Source: Roseiarcus sp963807735
Lineage (GTDB): Bacteria > Pseudomonadota > Alphaproteobacteria > Rhizobiales > Beijerinckiaceae
Assembly (NCBI GenBank): GCA_963807735.1
Contig: CAWEDI010000030.1
Span: 45,949 to 109,948 of the forward strand
Direction: 5' to 3'
DNA: 64,000 nt
Both the position numbers and the translations under genes were made by a program. This document shows positions 1-8,135 of this stretch, in pieces (within the stretch, counting starts at the first letter, position 1; each line of letters starts with the position of its first letter). The notes beneath the pieces were generated by a model. That model did no database searches. It had not been told where the DNA came from and worked only from the letters and a program-made list of their open reading frames with translations.

Positions 1-722
1 GGCCGTCGCAAGCTCCTATGCACGATTTCGCGCGCTGGCCGACGGCGCGCCGCTGGCCTCGCCGCGCGGCGAGGCGCCGGACGTTCCGGCGTTGTTGCAG
101 GCGTGCCGGACTTTGGCGGACGGCCGGACGCCGGACCTCGTCGCCGTCGACATGCCGCTGTCGCACACGCCGATCGTTGGCCGTCGAGTTCAGCGATCGG
201 GCTATCTCCTCCGCGTATGGCGCCGCCAAGGCGGCGACTCATTCTCCGAGTGCTGTGCGGCCGGGACGTCTGGCCGACGACTTTCGCGAAGATTTTGAAA
301 GCGAAGGCTTTTCGCTCTGCACGGCCAGCTTGCGGACGCCGGGCGTCATGGAGGTCTATCCGCACGCGGCGCTGTTGGCGCTGACCGGCGACAAGGTGCG
401 GCTTGCCTACAAGGCCGGCAAGACGACAATCTATTGGCCCGACGAGGGCCGCGACATCCGCGGCGCGCGCGTGCGCGTCGTCTGGCGGCGCATCGTCGCG
501 CTGCTGGAGCGGGAGATCGCAGGCGTCGCGGACGCCCTGCCGCCGCCGCCGACCGAGATTAGAGGCCGAGCGTTGAAAGCCTATGAGGATCAACTCGACG
601 CGGTGATTTGCGCCTTCGTCGCCATCGCCGCGTTGCAGGGAAAAGCGCGACCCTACGGCGACGAAGAGTCGGCGATTTGGGTCCCGACGACTGGATTGCG
701 ATCGCAAGTAAGCGGTCCTTAA
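1..722 (+). pseudogene. DUF429 family protein, 5'-truncated by window edge and frameshifted
   Basis: The reading frame is open from base 2 and runs through VAVDMPLSHTPIVGRRV, then the homology continues one frame over as SDRAISSAYGAAKAATHSP to the stop at 720-722. The acidic VAVDMPL motif followed by R..D and later GVMEVYPHAAL is typical of DUF429, predicted RNase H-like nucleases of unknown substrate. Removing one base near 190-193 (gttcagc to gttagc) restores a continuous protein, so there is either a one-base insertion in the gene or a sequence error. The N-terminus lies outside the window. Family call is good; function in the cell is unknown. Confidence 0.6.
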
Positions 723-831
723 CCTCAGCTTGCAACTTTACGATTAACCCTTGCGCGCGGCCCCGGACGTCGCTCGCCCTCATTCCGTCGGTTTCGACGG
801 ACATAGGTGCGGCCGCGTTTAGGATAAAGAG

Positions 832-2118
832 ATGGAAACCCGAGCCAATTTCATCGCCATCGGGGCGTTCACGCTGGCGGTCATCGCCGGCGGGTTCCTG
901 TTCGTCCTGTGGATGGCGGGCTACGGCGGCGGAGCGAACCTCGCGCGCTACCGCGTCGTCTTTCAAGGTTCGGTGTCCGGGCTCGCGCGCGGCGGCGTCG
1001 TGCTGTTCAACGGCCTGCGCGTCGGCGAAGTCAAAACTGTGGATTTCCTGGCCAACGATCCCGGCCGGGTCGCGGCGGACATCGAGGTTGACGGCCGCAT
1101 CCCTGTGCGCGCCGACACCAAGGTTCGACTGGAGACGCAGGGTCTCACCGGCGGCTCGGTGATCGCGCTGACCGGCGGCGCGCCGGACGCCAAACCGATC
1201 GCCGTCAAGCCCGGCGAGCCGCCGACGCTGGAAGCCGAGCCGGGCCAAATCCAGAACCTGCTCGAGAACCTGCAAAACATCTCGGCCAAAGCGGATTCGG
1301 TGCTGACGCGCGCCGACAAGTTAATCGCCGACACCGGGCCGGCGTTCGCCGACACAATGGCCAACATCGACACCTTCTCCAAGGCGCTCGGCGACGCCTC
1401 CAGCGGCCTTTCGGGCGCAATCTCCGGCATCGGCGAGATCGGCCGCAAGATCGGGCCGCTCGCCGGACGGCTGGAGGTTCTCACCAACGACGCCGACAAG
1501 CTGCTGGGCGCGGTCGATGTCGCCAAGGTGCGCAAGAGCGTCGACGATCTCGGGTCCTTCGCGGCCTCGCTCGGCGCCAAGGACGGCCCGACGCAGCAGG
1601 CGCTCGCGCAGACAGCGACGCTGACCAAACATCTCAATGAATCCGCCATCAAGTTCGACGCGGCGCTCGCCGATCTCGACGGCGTCGCCAAAGCCTTCGA
1701 CGCCAAGAAAGTGAGCGCCTTGGTCGATGGCGCGGCGGCGGTAGGCGAGACTTTGTCGCGCAATCGCGACAACATCGATCATACGCTGAAGAACGCGGCC
1801 GAGCTGACCGCCAAGCTCGACGATTCCGCAGGCAAGATCGACGGGCTGATGACCAGCGCGACGAGTTTCCTCGGCTCGTCGGACACCAAGGGGCCGCTTG
1901 GCGAAGTCGGCGACGCCGCCAAGTCGATCAAGGTTCTGGCCGAAGACGTCGATGCGCGGGTTCGGCAGATGTCGGGCGGGTTGGTGAAATTCAGCGGTTC
2001 GGGGCTGAAGGAGTACGAGGGCATGGCGGTCGATGCGCGCCGCACCCTCAACGACCTCGACCGCGTGATTCTCAGCATCGAGAAGCATCCTTCGCAGCTG
2101 ATTTTCGGCTCGAAGTGA
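832..2118 (+). CDS. MCE/MlaD-family lipid transport substrate-binding protein
   Basis: 428 aa. Residues about 7-30 form one N-terminal membrane helix, followed by an MCE domain (about 40-120, VVFQGSVSGLARGGVVLFNGLRVG, typical of MlaD) and a long alanine- and aspartate-rich region that should form coiled coil. MlaD-type proteins are anchored in the inner membrane and carry phospholipids across the periplasm together with an MlaE permease and MlaF ATPase. Here neither partner is adjacent: upstream is the DUF429 gene and downstream a convergent ArsR gene. An AGGATAAAGAG ribosome site precedes the ATG. In alphaproteobacteria such genes normally follow mlaE/mlaF, so either the locus is split or the partners are elsewhere. 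Confidence 0.85.
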   Translation: METRANFIAIGAFTLAVIAGGFLFVLWMAGYGGGANLARYRVVFQGSVSGLARGGVVLFNGLRVGEVKTVDFLANDPGRVAADIEVDGRIPVRADTKVRLETQGLTGGSVIALTGGAPDAKPIAVKPGEPPTLEAEPGQIQNLLENLQNISAKADSVLTRADKLIADTGPAFADTMANIDTFSKALGDASSGLSGAISGIGEIGRKIGPLAGRLEVLTNDADKLLGAVDVAKVRKSVDDLGSFAASLGAKDGPTQQALAQTATLTKHLNESAIKFDAALADLDGVAKAFDAKKVSALVDGAAAVGETLSRNRDNIDHTLKNAAELTAKLDDSAGKIDGLMTSATSFLGSSDTKGPLGEVGDAAKSIKVLAEDVDARVRQMSGGLVKFSGSGLKEYEGMAVDARRTLNDLDRVILSIEKHPSQLIFGSK

Positions 2119-2123
2119 GGCTG

Positions 2124-2462
2124 CTAAGGCGGCGCGTCTCCCTCGCGCGTCGACAACGCCTCTAGTTCCTCGATCCGCCGCGCCCAATGGGCCAGCATCA
2201 CGTTGAGCCAGCCGCCAACCTCGGCGAGCGGCCGCGGGTCGAAATGGTGGCGCCGTTCTCGGCCGCGTCGCTCAACCCGCACGAGGCCCGACAGCCGGAG
2301 AACTTGCAAATGTTCGGAGACCGCGGGGCGGCCAACCGGCATATCGGCGGCAAGCTCGGAAGCCGTGCGCGCGCCCGTGCGCAGCTCCATCAAAAGCCGC
2401 CGCCGCAGCGGGTGGGCGAGCGCGCCGAACACGTCCTTGCTTTCGTCGCGCATCGCGGCCAT
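2124..2462 (-). CDS. ArsR-family winged-helix transcriptional regulator
   Basis: 112 aa. The protein opens with FGALAHPLRRRLLMEL and continues with TASELAADM and RPAVSEHLQVLRLSGLVRVERRGRERRH, the helix-turn-helix and wing of the ArsR/SmtB fold in the metal-independent SdpR-like branch. No CxC metal site of classical ArsR is visible. It ends five bases from the convergent MCE gene and faces away from the atp operon. The ligand and target are not apparent. Start chosen at the first ATG, preceded by AAGGG on the minus strand; an ATG three codons in is possible. Confidence 0.85.
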   Translation of the reverse strand: MAAMRDESKDVFGALAHPLRRRLLMELRTGARTASELAADMPVGRPAVSEHLQVLRLSGLVRVERRGRERRHHFDPRPLAEVGGWLNVMLAHWARRIEELEALSTREGDAPP

Positions 2463-2757
2463 CCCTTATGTCGGATATCTCCGACGCATTAGCAGGACGG
2501 CCGGCGGGCGAGAAGCGCCGTCACCGTTTCCTCAAACAACCAAACGCAAGCGCGTGGTCTGCATAAATTGCTGATTATATTCGACTACTCTCGTATAGAG
2601 CCCGGGTGGCGATCCATCATCGGGGCGCGCAGTTTCGTCGTTTGGCGGCGTTGCGCGATAGGCGCCCCTATGTTACCTGACCGCCGCCGCGCGGCGTCCG
2701 CCGCGCGGAGCAAAATCCAGGGACGGCGCCCGCGCCTGTCCTAGCAAGGGCGTAAGC

Positions 2758-3321
2758 TTGGCCGAGGACATCGATCTCGTTTCGGGCGTAGCCGGGCGCT
2801 ACGCATCCGCGCTCTATTCGCTCGCGGCCGAGCAACGGCAGACCGCCGAAGTCTCCACGGCGCTCGCCACCGTCGAGGCGATGATCGCCGCGAGCCCGGA
2901 CTTGCAGCGCCTGGTGCGCTCGCCGGTGTTTTCCGCCGCCGATCAATCGAGGGCGCTCGGCGCGTTGTTGGACAAAGCGGAGATCACCGGGATCGCCGCC
3001 AATTTCGTGCGCCTCGTCGCCGCCAAGCGGCGGTTGTTCGCGCTGCGCGACATGATCAAGGGCTACGGCAAGCTCTACGACGTCGCCCGCGGCCTGACGC
3101 GCGCCGAGGTCACCAGCGCCGCGCCGCTCAGCGACGAGCAGGTTTCGGCGCTGAAGGACCAGTTGCGCGGCAAGGCCGGCGGCAAGGACGTCGATCTCAC
3201 CGTCAAGGTTGATCCGGCGATCATCGGCGGCCTCGTCGTCAAACTCGGATCGCGCATGGTCGACGGCTCGCTTCGCACCAAACTCAACGCCATTCGTATC
3301 GCCATGAAAGAGGTCGGTTGA
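2758..3321 (+). CDS. atpH: F1F0 ATP synthase delta subunit
   Basis: 187 aa. Delta subunit of the peripheral stalk that joins F1 to F0 at the inner membrane. The N-terminal six-helix domain (YASALYSLAAEQ) and the C-terminal signature (VDPAIIGGLVVKLGSRMVDGSLRTKL) are both clear. The start is TTG at 2758 with CAAGGG upstream, giving the usual length. It is the first gene of atpHAGDC and its stop overlaps the atpA start (TGATG). The 295 bases upstream hold no other gene and contain an AT-rich patch (2564-2605) that may include the operon promoter, but I cannot define -35 and -10 boxes with confidence. Confidence 0.95.
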   Translation: MAEDIDLVSGVAGRYASALYSLAAEQRQTAEVSTALATVEAMIAASPDLQRLVRSPVFSAADQSRALGALLDKAEITGIAANFVRLVAAKRRLFALRDMIKGYGKLYDVARGLTRAEVTSAAPLSDEQVSALKDQLRGKAGGKDVDLTVKVDPAIIGGLVVKLGSRMVDGSLRTKLNAIRIAMKEVG

Positions 3322-4853
3322 TGGACATCCGCGCCGCTGAAATCTCCTCCATTCTGAAAGCCCAGATCGCCAATTTCGGCGCCGAGGCGGAAGTCACAGA
3401 AGTCGGGCAGGTGCTGAGCGTCGGCGACGGCATCGCCCGCGCCTACGGCCTCGACAACGTTCAAGCCGGCGAGATGGTCGAGTTCGAGAACGGCACGCGC
3501 GGCATGGCGCTGAACCTCGAAAACGACAACGTCGGCATCGTCATCTTCGGCGCCGACCGCGAGATCAAGGAAGGCCAGACGGTCAAGCGCACCGGCGCGA
3601 TCGTCGACGTGCCGACCGGCAAGGGCCTGCTGGGCCGCGTCGTCGACGCGCTCGGCAATCCGATCGACGGCAAGGGCCCGGTCGTCTACGAGAAGCGCGC
3701 CCGCGTCGACGTGAAGGCGCCCGGCATCATCCCGCGCAAGTCGGTCAACGAGCCGATGGCGACCGGCCTGAAAGCGATCAACTCGATGATCCCGATCGGC
3801 CGCGGCCAGCGCGAGCTCATCATCGGCGACCGCCAGACCGGCAAGACCGCGATCGCGCTCGACACGATCCTCAACCAGAAGTCGCTCAACGTCGAAGGCG
3901 CGCCCGAGAGCCAGAAACTTTATTGCGTCTATGTCGCGGTCGGCCAGAAGCGCTCGACGGTAGCGCAGTTCGTGAAGGTGCTCGAAGAGAACGGCGCGCT
4001 CGAATATTCGATCATCGTCGCCGCCACCGCCTCCGACCCGGCGCCGATGCAGTTCCTCGCGCCGTTCTCCGGCTGCGCGATCGGCGAGTATTTCCGCGAC
4101 AACGGCATGCACGCCGTCATCATCTACGACGACCTTTCCAAACAGGCCGTCGCCTACCGCCAGATGTCGCTGCTGCTGCGCCGCCCGCCCGGCCGCGAAG
4201 CCTATCCCGGCGACGTGTTCTATCTGCATTCCCGCCTGCTGGAGCGCGCCGCCAAGCTCAACCCGGATTTCGGCTCCGGCTCGCTGACCGCGCTGCCGAT
4301 CATCGAGACGCAGGCCAACGACGTCTCGGCCTATATCCCGACCAACGTGATCTCGATCACCGACGGTCAGATCTTCCTGGAGACCGACCTGTTCTATCAG
4401 GGCGTGCGTCCGGCGGTGAACGTCGGTTTGTCGGTGTCTCGCGTCGGCTCCGCCGCGCAAACCAAGGCGACCAAGAAGGTCGCCGGCAAGATTAAGGGCG
4501 AGCTCGCGCAATACCGCGAAATGGCGGCGTTCGCGCAATTCGGCTCCGACCTCGACGCCGTCACGCAGCGCCTGCTCAATCGCGGCGCGCGCCTCACCGA
4601 GCTCCTCAAGCAGCCGCAATATTCGCCGCTAAAGATGGAGGAGCAGGTCTGCGTGATCTACGCCGGCGTGAACGGCTATCTCGACAAGCTGCCGCTGCCC
4701 CGCGTCAACGCGTTCGAGCAGGGTTTCCTGGCGACGCTGCGCTCCAAGCATGGCGATCTGCTGAATTCGATCCGCGATAGCAAGGACCTCTCCGACGCCG
4801 ACGCGGCGAAGCTGAAGTCGGCGTCGGATTCGTTCTCGGCGAGCTTCTCCTGA
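3321..4853 (+). CDS. atpA: F1F0 ATP synthase alpha subunit
   Basis: 510 aa, the normal length. Non-catalytic nucleotide-binding subunit of the F1 head. Walker A GDRQTGKT sits at residues 169-176, the same place as in E. coli, and the C-terminal RGxRLTELLKQPQYSP segment is intact. The ATG at 3321 overlaps the atpH stop, indicating translational coupling; a TTG one codon earlier is also possible. The gene is intact and has typical host codon use. Confidence 0.97.
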   Translation: MDIRAAEISSILKAQIANFGAEAEVTEVGQVLSVGDGIARAYGLDNVQAGEMVEFENGTRGMALNLENDNVGIVIFGADREIKEGQTVKRTGAIVDVPTGKGLLGRVVDALGNPIDGKGPVVYEKRARVDVKAPGIIPRKSVNEPMATGLKAINSMIPIGRGQRELIIGDRQTGKTAIALDTILNQKSLNVEGAPESQKLYCVYVAVGQKRSTVAQFVKVLEENGALEYSIIVAATASDPAPMQFLAPFSGCAIGEYFRDNGMHAVIIYDDLSKQAVAYRQMSLLLRRPPGREAYPGDVFYLHSRLLERAAKLNPDFGSGSLTALPIIETQANDVSAYIPTNVISITDGQIFLETDLFYQGVRPAVNVGLSVSRVGSAAQTKATKKVAGKIKGELAQYREMAAFAQFGSDLDAVTQRLLNRGARLTELLKQPQYSPLKMEEQVCVIYAGVNGYLDKLPLPRVNAFEQGFLATLRSKHGDLLNSIRDSKDLSDADAAKLKSASDSFSASFS

Positions 4854-4869
4854 TCGTTGAGAGGACGCG

Positions 4870-5739
4870 ATGCCGTCGTTAAAGGATCTCAGGAACCGGA
4901 TCGCCTCCGTCAAGTCGACGCAGAAGATCACCAAGGCGATGCAGATGGTGGCGGTGTCGAAGCTGCGCCGCGCCCAGGCGGCCGCGGAGGCGGCGCGGCC
5001 TTTCGCCGACCGGGTCGAGACCGTGCTCGCGAACCTCGCCGGCGCCGGCGAGGGCGGCGGTCAGGCGCCTCGGCTGCTCGCCGGCAGCGGCGCCGAGCAG
5101 ACGCATCTGTTGATTGTTTGCACCGGCGAGCGCGGCCTCTGCGGCGGCTTCAACACCTCGATCGTTCGGCTGGCGCGCGACAAGGCGAATTCGCTCGCCG
5201 CCGCCGGCAAGACCGTGAAAATCCTCTGTGTCGGCAAGAAGGGCTACGACCAGCTTCGCCGCACGCACGAGAAACAGATCCTCGAAATGATCGACCTGCG
5301 CAGCGTGCGCACGATCGTCTATTCGACCGCGCAGCCGATCGCGGCCAAGGTGATCGAGATGTTCGAGACCGGCGAGTTCGACGTCTGCACGTTGTTCTAC
5401 GCCCGCTTCCGCTCGGTGATCTCGCAGATCCCGACCGCGCAGCAACTCATTCCGCCGGAGCTGAAAGAGACGCCGGAAGACGCGCCGACCTATGACTACG
5501 AGCCGGACGAGGGCGAAATCCTCTCGCAACTGCTGCCGCAGGCCGTCACGGTGCGCATCTATCGCGCTTTGTTGGAGAACATGGCGTCGTTCTTCGGCGC
5601 GCAGATGAGCGCGATGGACAACGCCACCCGCAACGCCGGCGAAATGGTGAAGAAATACACCTTGCGCTACAACCGCACGCGCCAGGCGATGATCACCAAG
5701 GAACTGATCGAAATCATCTCGGGCGCCGAGGCGCTCTGA
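4870..5739 (+). CDS. atpG: F1F0 ATP synthase gamma subunit
   Basis: 289 aa. Central rotor stalk of F1. The N-terminal helix (LRNRIASVKSTQKITKAMQMV) and the C-terminal helix (NATRNAGEMVKKYTLRYNRTRQAMIT) that together form the rotating coiled coil are conserved, as is the GLCGGFN motif. It lies 16 bases after atpA and 28 before atpD in the same operon. Confidence 0.97.
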   Translation: MPSLKDLRNRIASVKSTQKITKAMQMVAVSKLRRAQAAAEAARPFADRVETVLANLAGAGEGGGQAPRLLAGSGAEQTHLLIVCTGERGLCGGFNTSIVRLARDKANSLAAAGKTVKILCVGKKGYDQLRRTHEKQILEMIDLRSVRTIVYSTAQPIAAKVIEMFETGEFDVCTLFYARFRSVISQIPTAQQLIPPELKETPEDAPTYDYEPDEGEILSQLLPQAVTVRIYRALLENMASFFGAQMSAMDNATRNAGEMVKKYTLRYNRTRQAMITKELIEIISGAEAL

Positions 5740-5767
5740 GACCCCTCTCGCGAAGGACTCGGAACAG

Positions 5768-7204
5768 ATGGCGAGTGCAAACAACATCGGCCACATCACC
5801 CAGGTGATCGGGGCGGTCGTCGACGTGAAGTTCGAGGGCGAGCTGCCGGCGATTCTCAACGCGCTGGAAACCGTCAACAACGGCAACCGGCTGGTGCTGG
5901 AAGTGGCGCAGCACCTTGGCGAAAGCGACGTGCGCTGCATCGCGATGGACATTTCCGAAGGCCTCGTGCGCGGCCAGGAAGTGACCGACACCGGCGCTTC
6001 GATCTCCGTGCCGGTCGGCGAGGGCACGCTCGGGCGCATCATGAACGTGATCGGCGAGCCCGTGGACGAAGCCGGCCCGATCAAAATGGACGCCAGGCGC
6101 GGCATCCATCAACCGACGCCGGAATATGTCGAGCAATCGACGGATGCGCAGATTCTGGTGACCGGCATCAAGGTCGTGGATCTGATGGCCCCCTACGCCA
6201 AGGGCGGCAAGATCGGCCTGTTCGGCGGCGCGGGCGTCGGCAAGACGGTGCTGATCCAGGAGCTTATCAACAACGTCGCCAAGACCCACGGCGGAAATTC
6301 GGTGTTCGCCGGCGTCGGCGAGCGCACGCGCGAGGGCAACGACCTCTATCACGAGTTCATCGAGTCCAAGGTCAACGCCGACCCGCACGATCCCGATTCG
6401 ACCGTGAAGTCGAAATGCGCGCTGGTGTTCGGCCAGATGAACGAGCCGCCAGGCGCCCGCATGCGCGTCGCGCTGTCGGGCGTCACCGTCGCCGAGTATT
6501 TCCGCGACCAGGGCCAGGACGTTCTGTTCTTCATCGACAACATCTTCCGCTTCACGCAAGCGGGCTCGGAAGTGTCGGCGCTCTTGGGGCGCATTCCCTC
6601 GGCGGTCGGCTATCAGCCGACGCTCGCCACCGACATGGGCGCGCTGCAGGAGCGCATCACCACGACAACCAAGGGGTCCATTACCTCGGTGCAGGCGATC
6701 TACGTGCCCGCCGACGATTTGACCGACCCTGCCCCGGCGACCTCGTTCGCCCACTTGGACGCCACGACGGTGCTTTCGCGCGGCATTGCGGAAAAGGGCA
6801 TCTATCCCGCCGTTGATCCGCTCGACTCGACCTCGCGCATGCTGACCGCGGCGGTGGTCGGCGAGGAGCACTACAACACCGCGCGCGCCGTGCAGCAGGT
6901 GTTGCAGCGCTACAAGGCGTTGCAGGACATCATCGCGATCCTCGGCATGGACGAGTTGTCGGAAGAGGACAAACTGACCGTCGCGCGCGCGCGAAAGATC
7001 GAGCGCTTCATGTCGCAGCCGTTCGACGTCGCGGCGGTGTTCACAGGGACGCCGGGCGTGCAGGTGAAGATCGAGGACACGGTGAAGGGCTTCAAGGGCA
7101 TCGTCGAAGGCAAGTACGATCACTTGCCCGAGGCGGCGTTCTATATGGTCGGCCCGATCGAACAGGCGGTCGAGAAGGCCAAGCGGCTCGCCGAGGGCGG
7201 CTGA
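5768..7204 (+). CDS. atpD: F1F0 ATP synthase beta subunit
   Basis: 478 aa. Catalytic subunit of F1. Walker A GGAGVGKT lies at residues 153-160, followed by the catalytic GERTREGNDLYHE segment and ALVFGQMNEPPGARMRV. All hallmark motifs are present and the length is normal. Fourth gene of the operon, followed by an 82-base gap that contains a small hairpin before atpC. Confidence 0.97.
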   Translation: MASANNIGHITQVIGAVVDVKFEGELPAILNALETVNNGNRLVLEVAQHLGESDVRCIAMDISEGLVRGQEVTDTGASISVPVGEGTLGRIMNVIGEPVDEAGPIKMDARRGIHQPTPEYVEQSTDAQILVTGIKVVDLMAPYAKGGKIGLFGGAGVGKTVLIQELINNVAKTHGGNSVFAGVGERTREGNDLYHEFIESKVNADPHDPDSTVKSKCALVFGQMNEPPGARMRVALSGVTVAEYFRDQGQDVLFFIDNIFRFTQAGSEVSALLGRIPSAVGYQPTLATDMGALQERITTTTKGSITSVQAIYVPADDLTDPAPATSFAHLDATTVLSRGIAEKGIYPAVDPLDSTSRMLTAAVVGEEHYNTARAVQQVLQRYKALQDIIAILGMDELSEEDKLTVARARKIERFMSQPFDVAAVFTGTPGVQVKIEDTVKGFKGIVEGKYDHLPEAAFYMVGPIEQAVEKAKRLAEGG

Positions 7205-7220
7205 ACGTTCAACGCTCGCG

Positions 7221-7239
7221 GCGCTCTTGTGAAGAGCGC
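7221..7239 (+). other. Hairpin in the atpD-atpC gap
   Basis: GCGCTCTT-GTG-AAGAGCGC is a perfect 8-bp stem with a 3-base loop, without a following U-tract. It may be an mRNA processing or stability element that lowers epsilon subunit expression relative to beta. The role is inferred only from position. Confidence 0.45.
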
Positions 7240-7286
7240 GACGCCGGTCCGCGCGGGCGGGACGGCTCGATTAGTGGAACCCTTGC

Positions 7287-7685
7287 ATGGCCGTTTTCCA
7301 TTTCGAACTCGTCTCGCCGGATAAGCTGCTGTTCAACGGCCCCGCGCAATCCGTGCTCGTGCCGGGCAGCGACGGCGACTTCGTGGTGCTGCGCGACCAC
7401 GCGCCGGTGATGACGTCGCTTCGTCCGGGCGTCGTCGCGATCGAGGAGGAAGGCGGGAAGACGTTGCGCTATTTCGTGCGCGGCGGCTTCGCGGACGTGA
7501 ATCCCGGCGGGCTCATCGTTCTCGCCGAGACCGCCCTGCCGGCCGAAGACATCAACGCCGCGCATCTCGATCAGGAAATCAAGAACGCCGAGGAGGACGT
7601 CGCCGACGCCTCCGAGGACAACAAGCGGCTCGCGCAAGAAAAGCTCGACCGATTGCGCGAGTTGAAAGAGACGATGAAGCTCTGA
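7287..7685 (+). CDS. atpC: F1F0 ATP synthase epsilon subunit
   Basis: 132 aa. Epsilon subunit of the central stalk, regulator of ATP hydrolysis. The N-terminal beta-sandwich (FHFELVSPDKLLFNGPAQSVLVPGSDGDFVVL) and the helical C-terminal part (LDQEIKNAEEDVADASEDNKRLAQEKLDRL) are both present. Last gene of atpHAGDC. As in other alphaproteobacteria the F0 genes atpIBEF are not part of this cluster. Confidence 0.96.
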   Translation: MAVFHFELVSPDKLLFNGPAQSVLVPGSDGDFVVLRDHAPVMTSLRPGVVAIEEEGGKTLRYFVRGGFADVNPGGLIVLAETALPAEDINAAHLDQEIKNAEEDVADASEDNKRLAQEKLDRLRELKETMKL

Positions 7686-7693
7686 GGCCGGCA

Positions 7694-7909
7694 TTGCGCG
7701 CGCGCGTCGCTTTGGCGGTAGCTCTATCGGCGGCCGTGGCGAACGCGGCGGAATTGCCGTCGCGATCGACCGCGACGAAAGCCGCCGAGCCGAAGGCTCG
7801 CGAGTGCTTCATCGGCGGCGAGCGTGGCGTGGAGACGCCCGGCGGCGGGTGCATTCGGATCAGCGGCTATATCAGCTCGCAGGTGACGGCCGGAAACGTC
7901 AAACACTGA
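7694..7909 (+). CDS. Small secreted porin-N-terminus-like protein
   Basis: 71 aa with a TTG start eight bases after atpC. A short hydrophobic signal segment (VALAVALSAAVANAA) is followed by CFIGGERGVETPGGGCIRISGYISSQV. The C...GG..C(I/V)(R/K)(I/V)SGY pattern is the start of the mature part of Rhizobiales Omp2-type porins, but no barrel follows: the frame stops at 7909. It is either a truncated porin or one of the short porin-like peptides found in this order. Codon use resembles the neighbours. Function unknown. Confidence 0.45.
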   Translation: MRARVALAVALSAAVANAAELPSRSTATKAAEPKARECFIGGERGVETPGGGCIRISGYISSQVTAGNVKH

Positions 7910-7960
7910 GCCCGGCGGGTTGTCGCGAATCGGCGCTCGTTGTTCATCAACCGCCGGTCC

Positions 7961-8114
7961 CGTCATGGCCGGGCTTGTCCCGGCCATCCGCGTCGCACCG
8001 TTACGAAACAGCGGCAAATCCCGCAATCATACTCGGCGCACGCAAACCTTGTTTGTCTGAAGCCGTGTCGCCGTGTCCCGACGTGGATGCCCGGGACAAG
8101 CCCGGGCACGACGG
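7961..8114. repeat. REP-like inverted repeat pair (GGGCTTGTCCCGG family)
   Basis: The arm at 7961-7990 (CGTCATGGCCGGGCTTGTCCC...) and the arm at 8081-8114 (GGATGCCCGGGACAAGCCCG...) are imperfect inverted copies of each other, and each arm is itself palindromic around GGGACAAG/CTTGTCCC. This is the common intergenic palindromic repeat of Bradyrhizobium-like genomes. About 90 bases of non-coding sequence separate the arms. The gap 7910-8135 holds nothing else I can recognise. Confidence 0.75.
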
Positions 8115-8135
8115 AACCGCAGCGTCGCGAATCCC

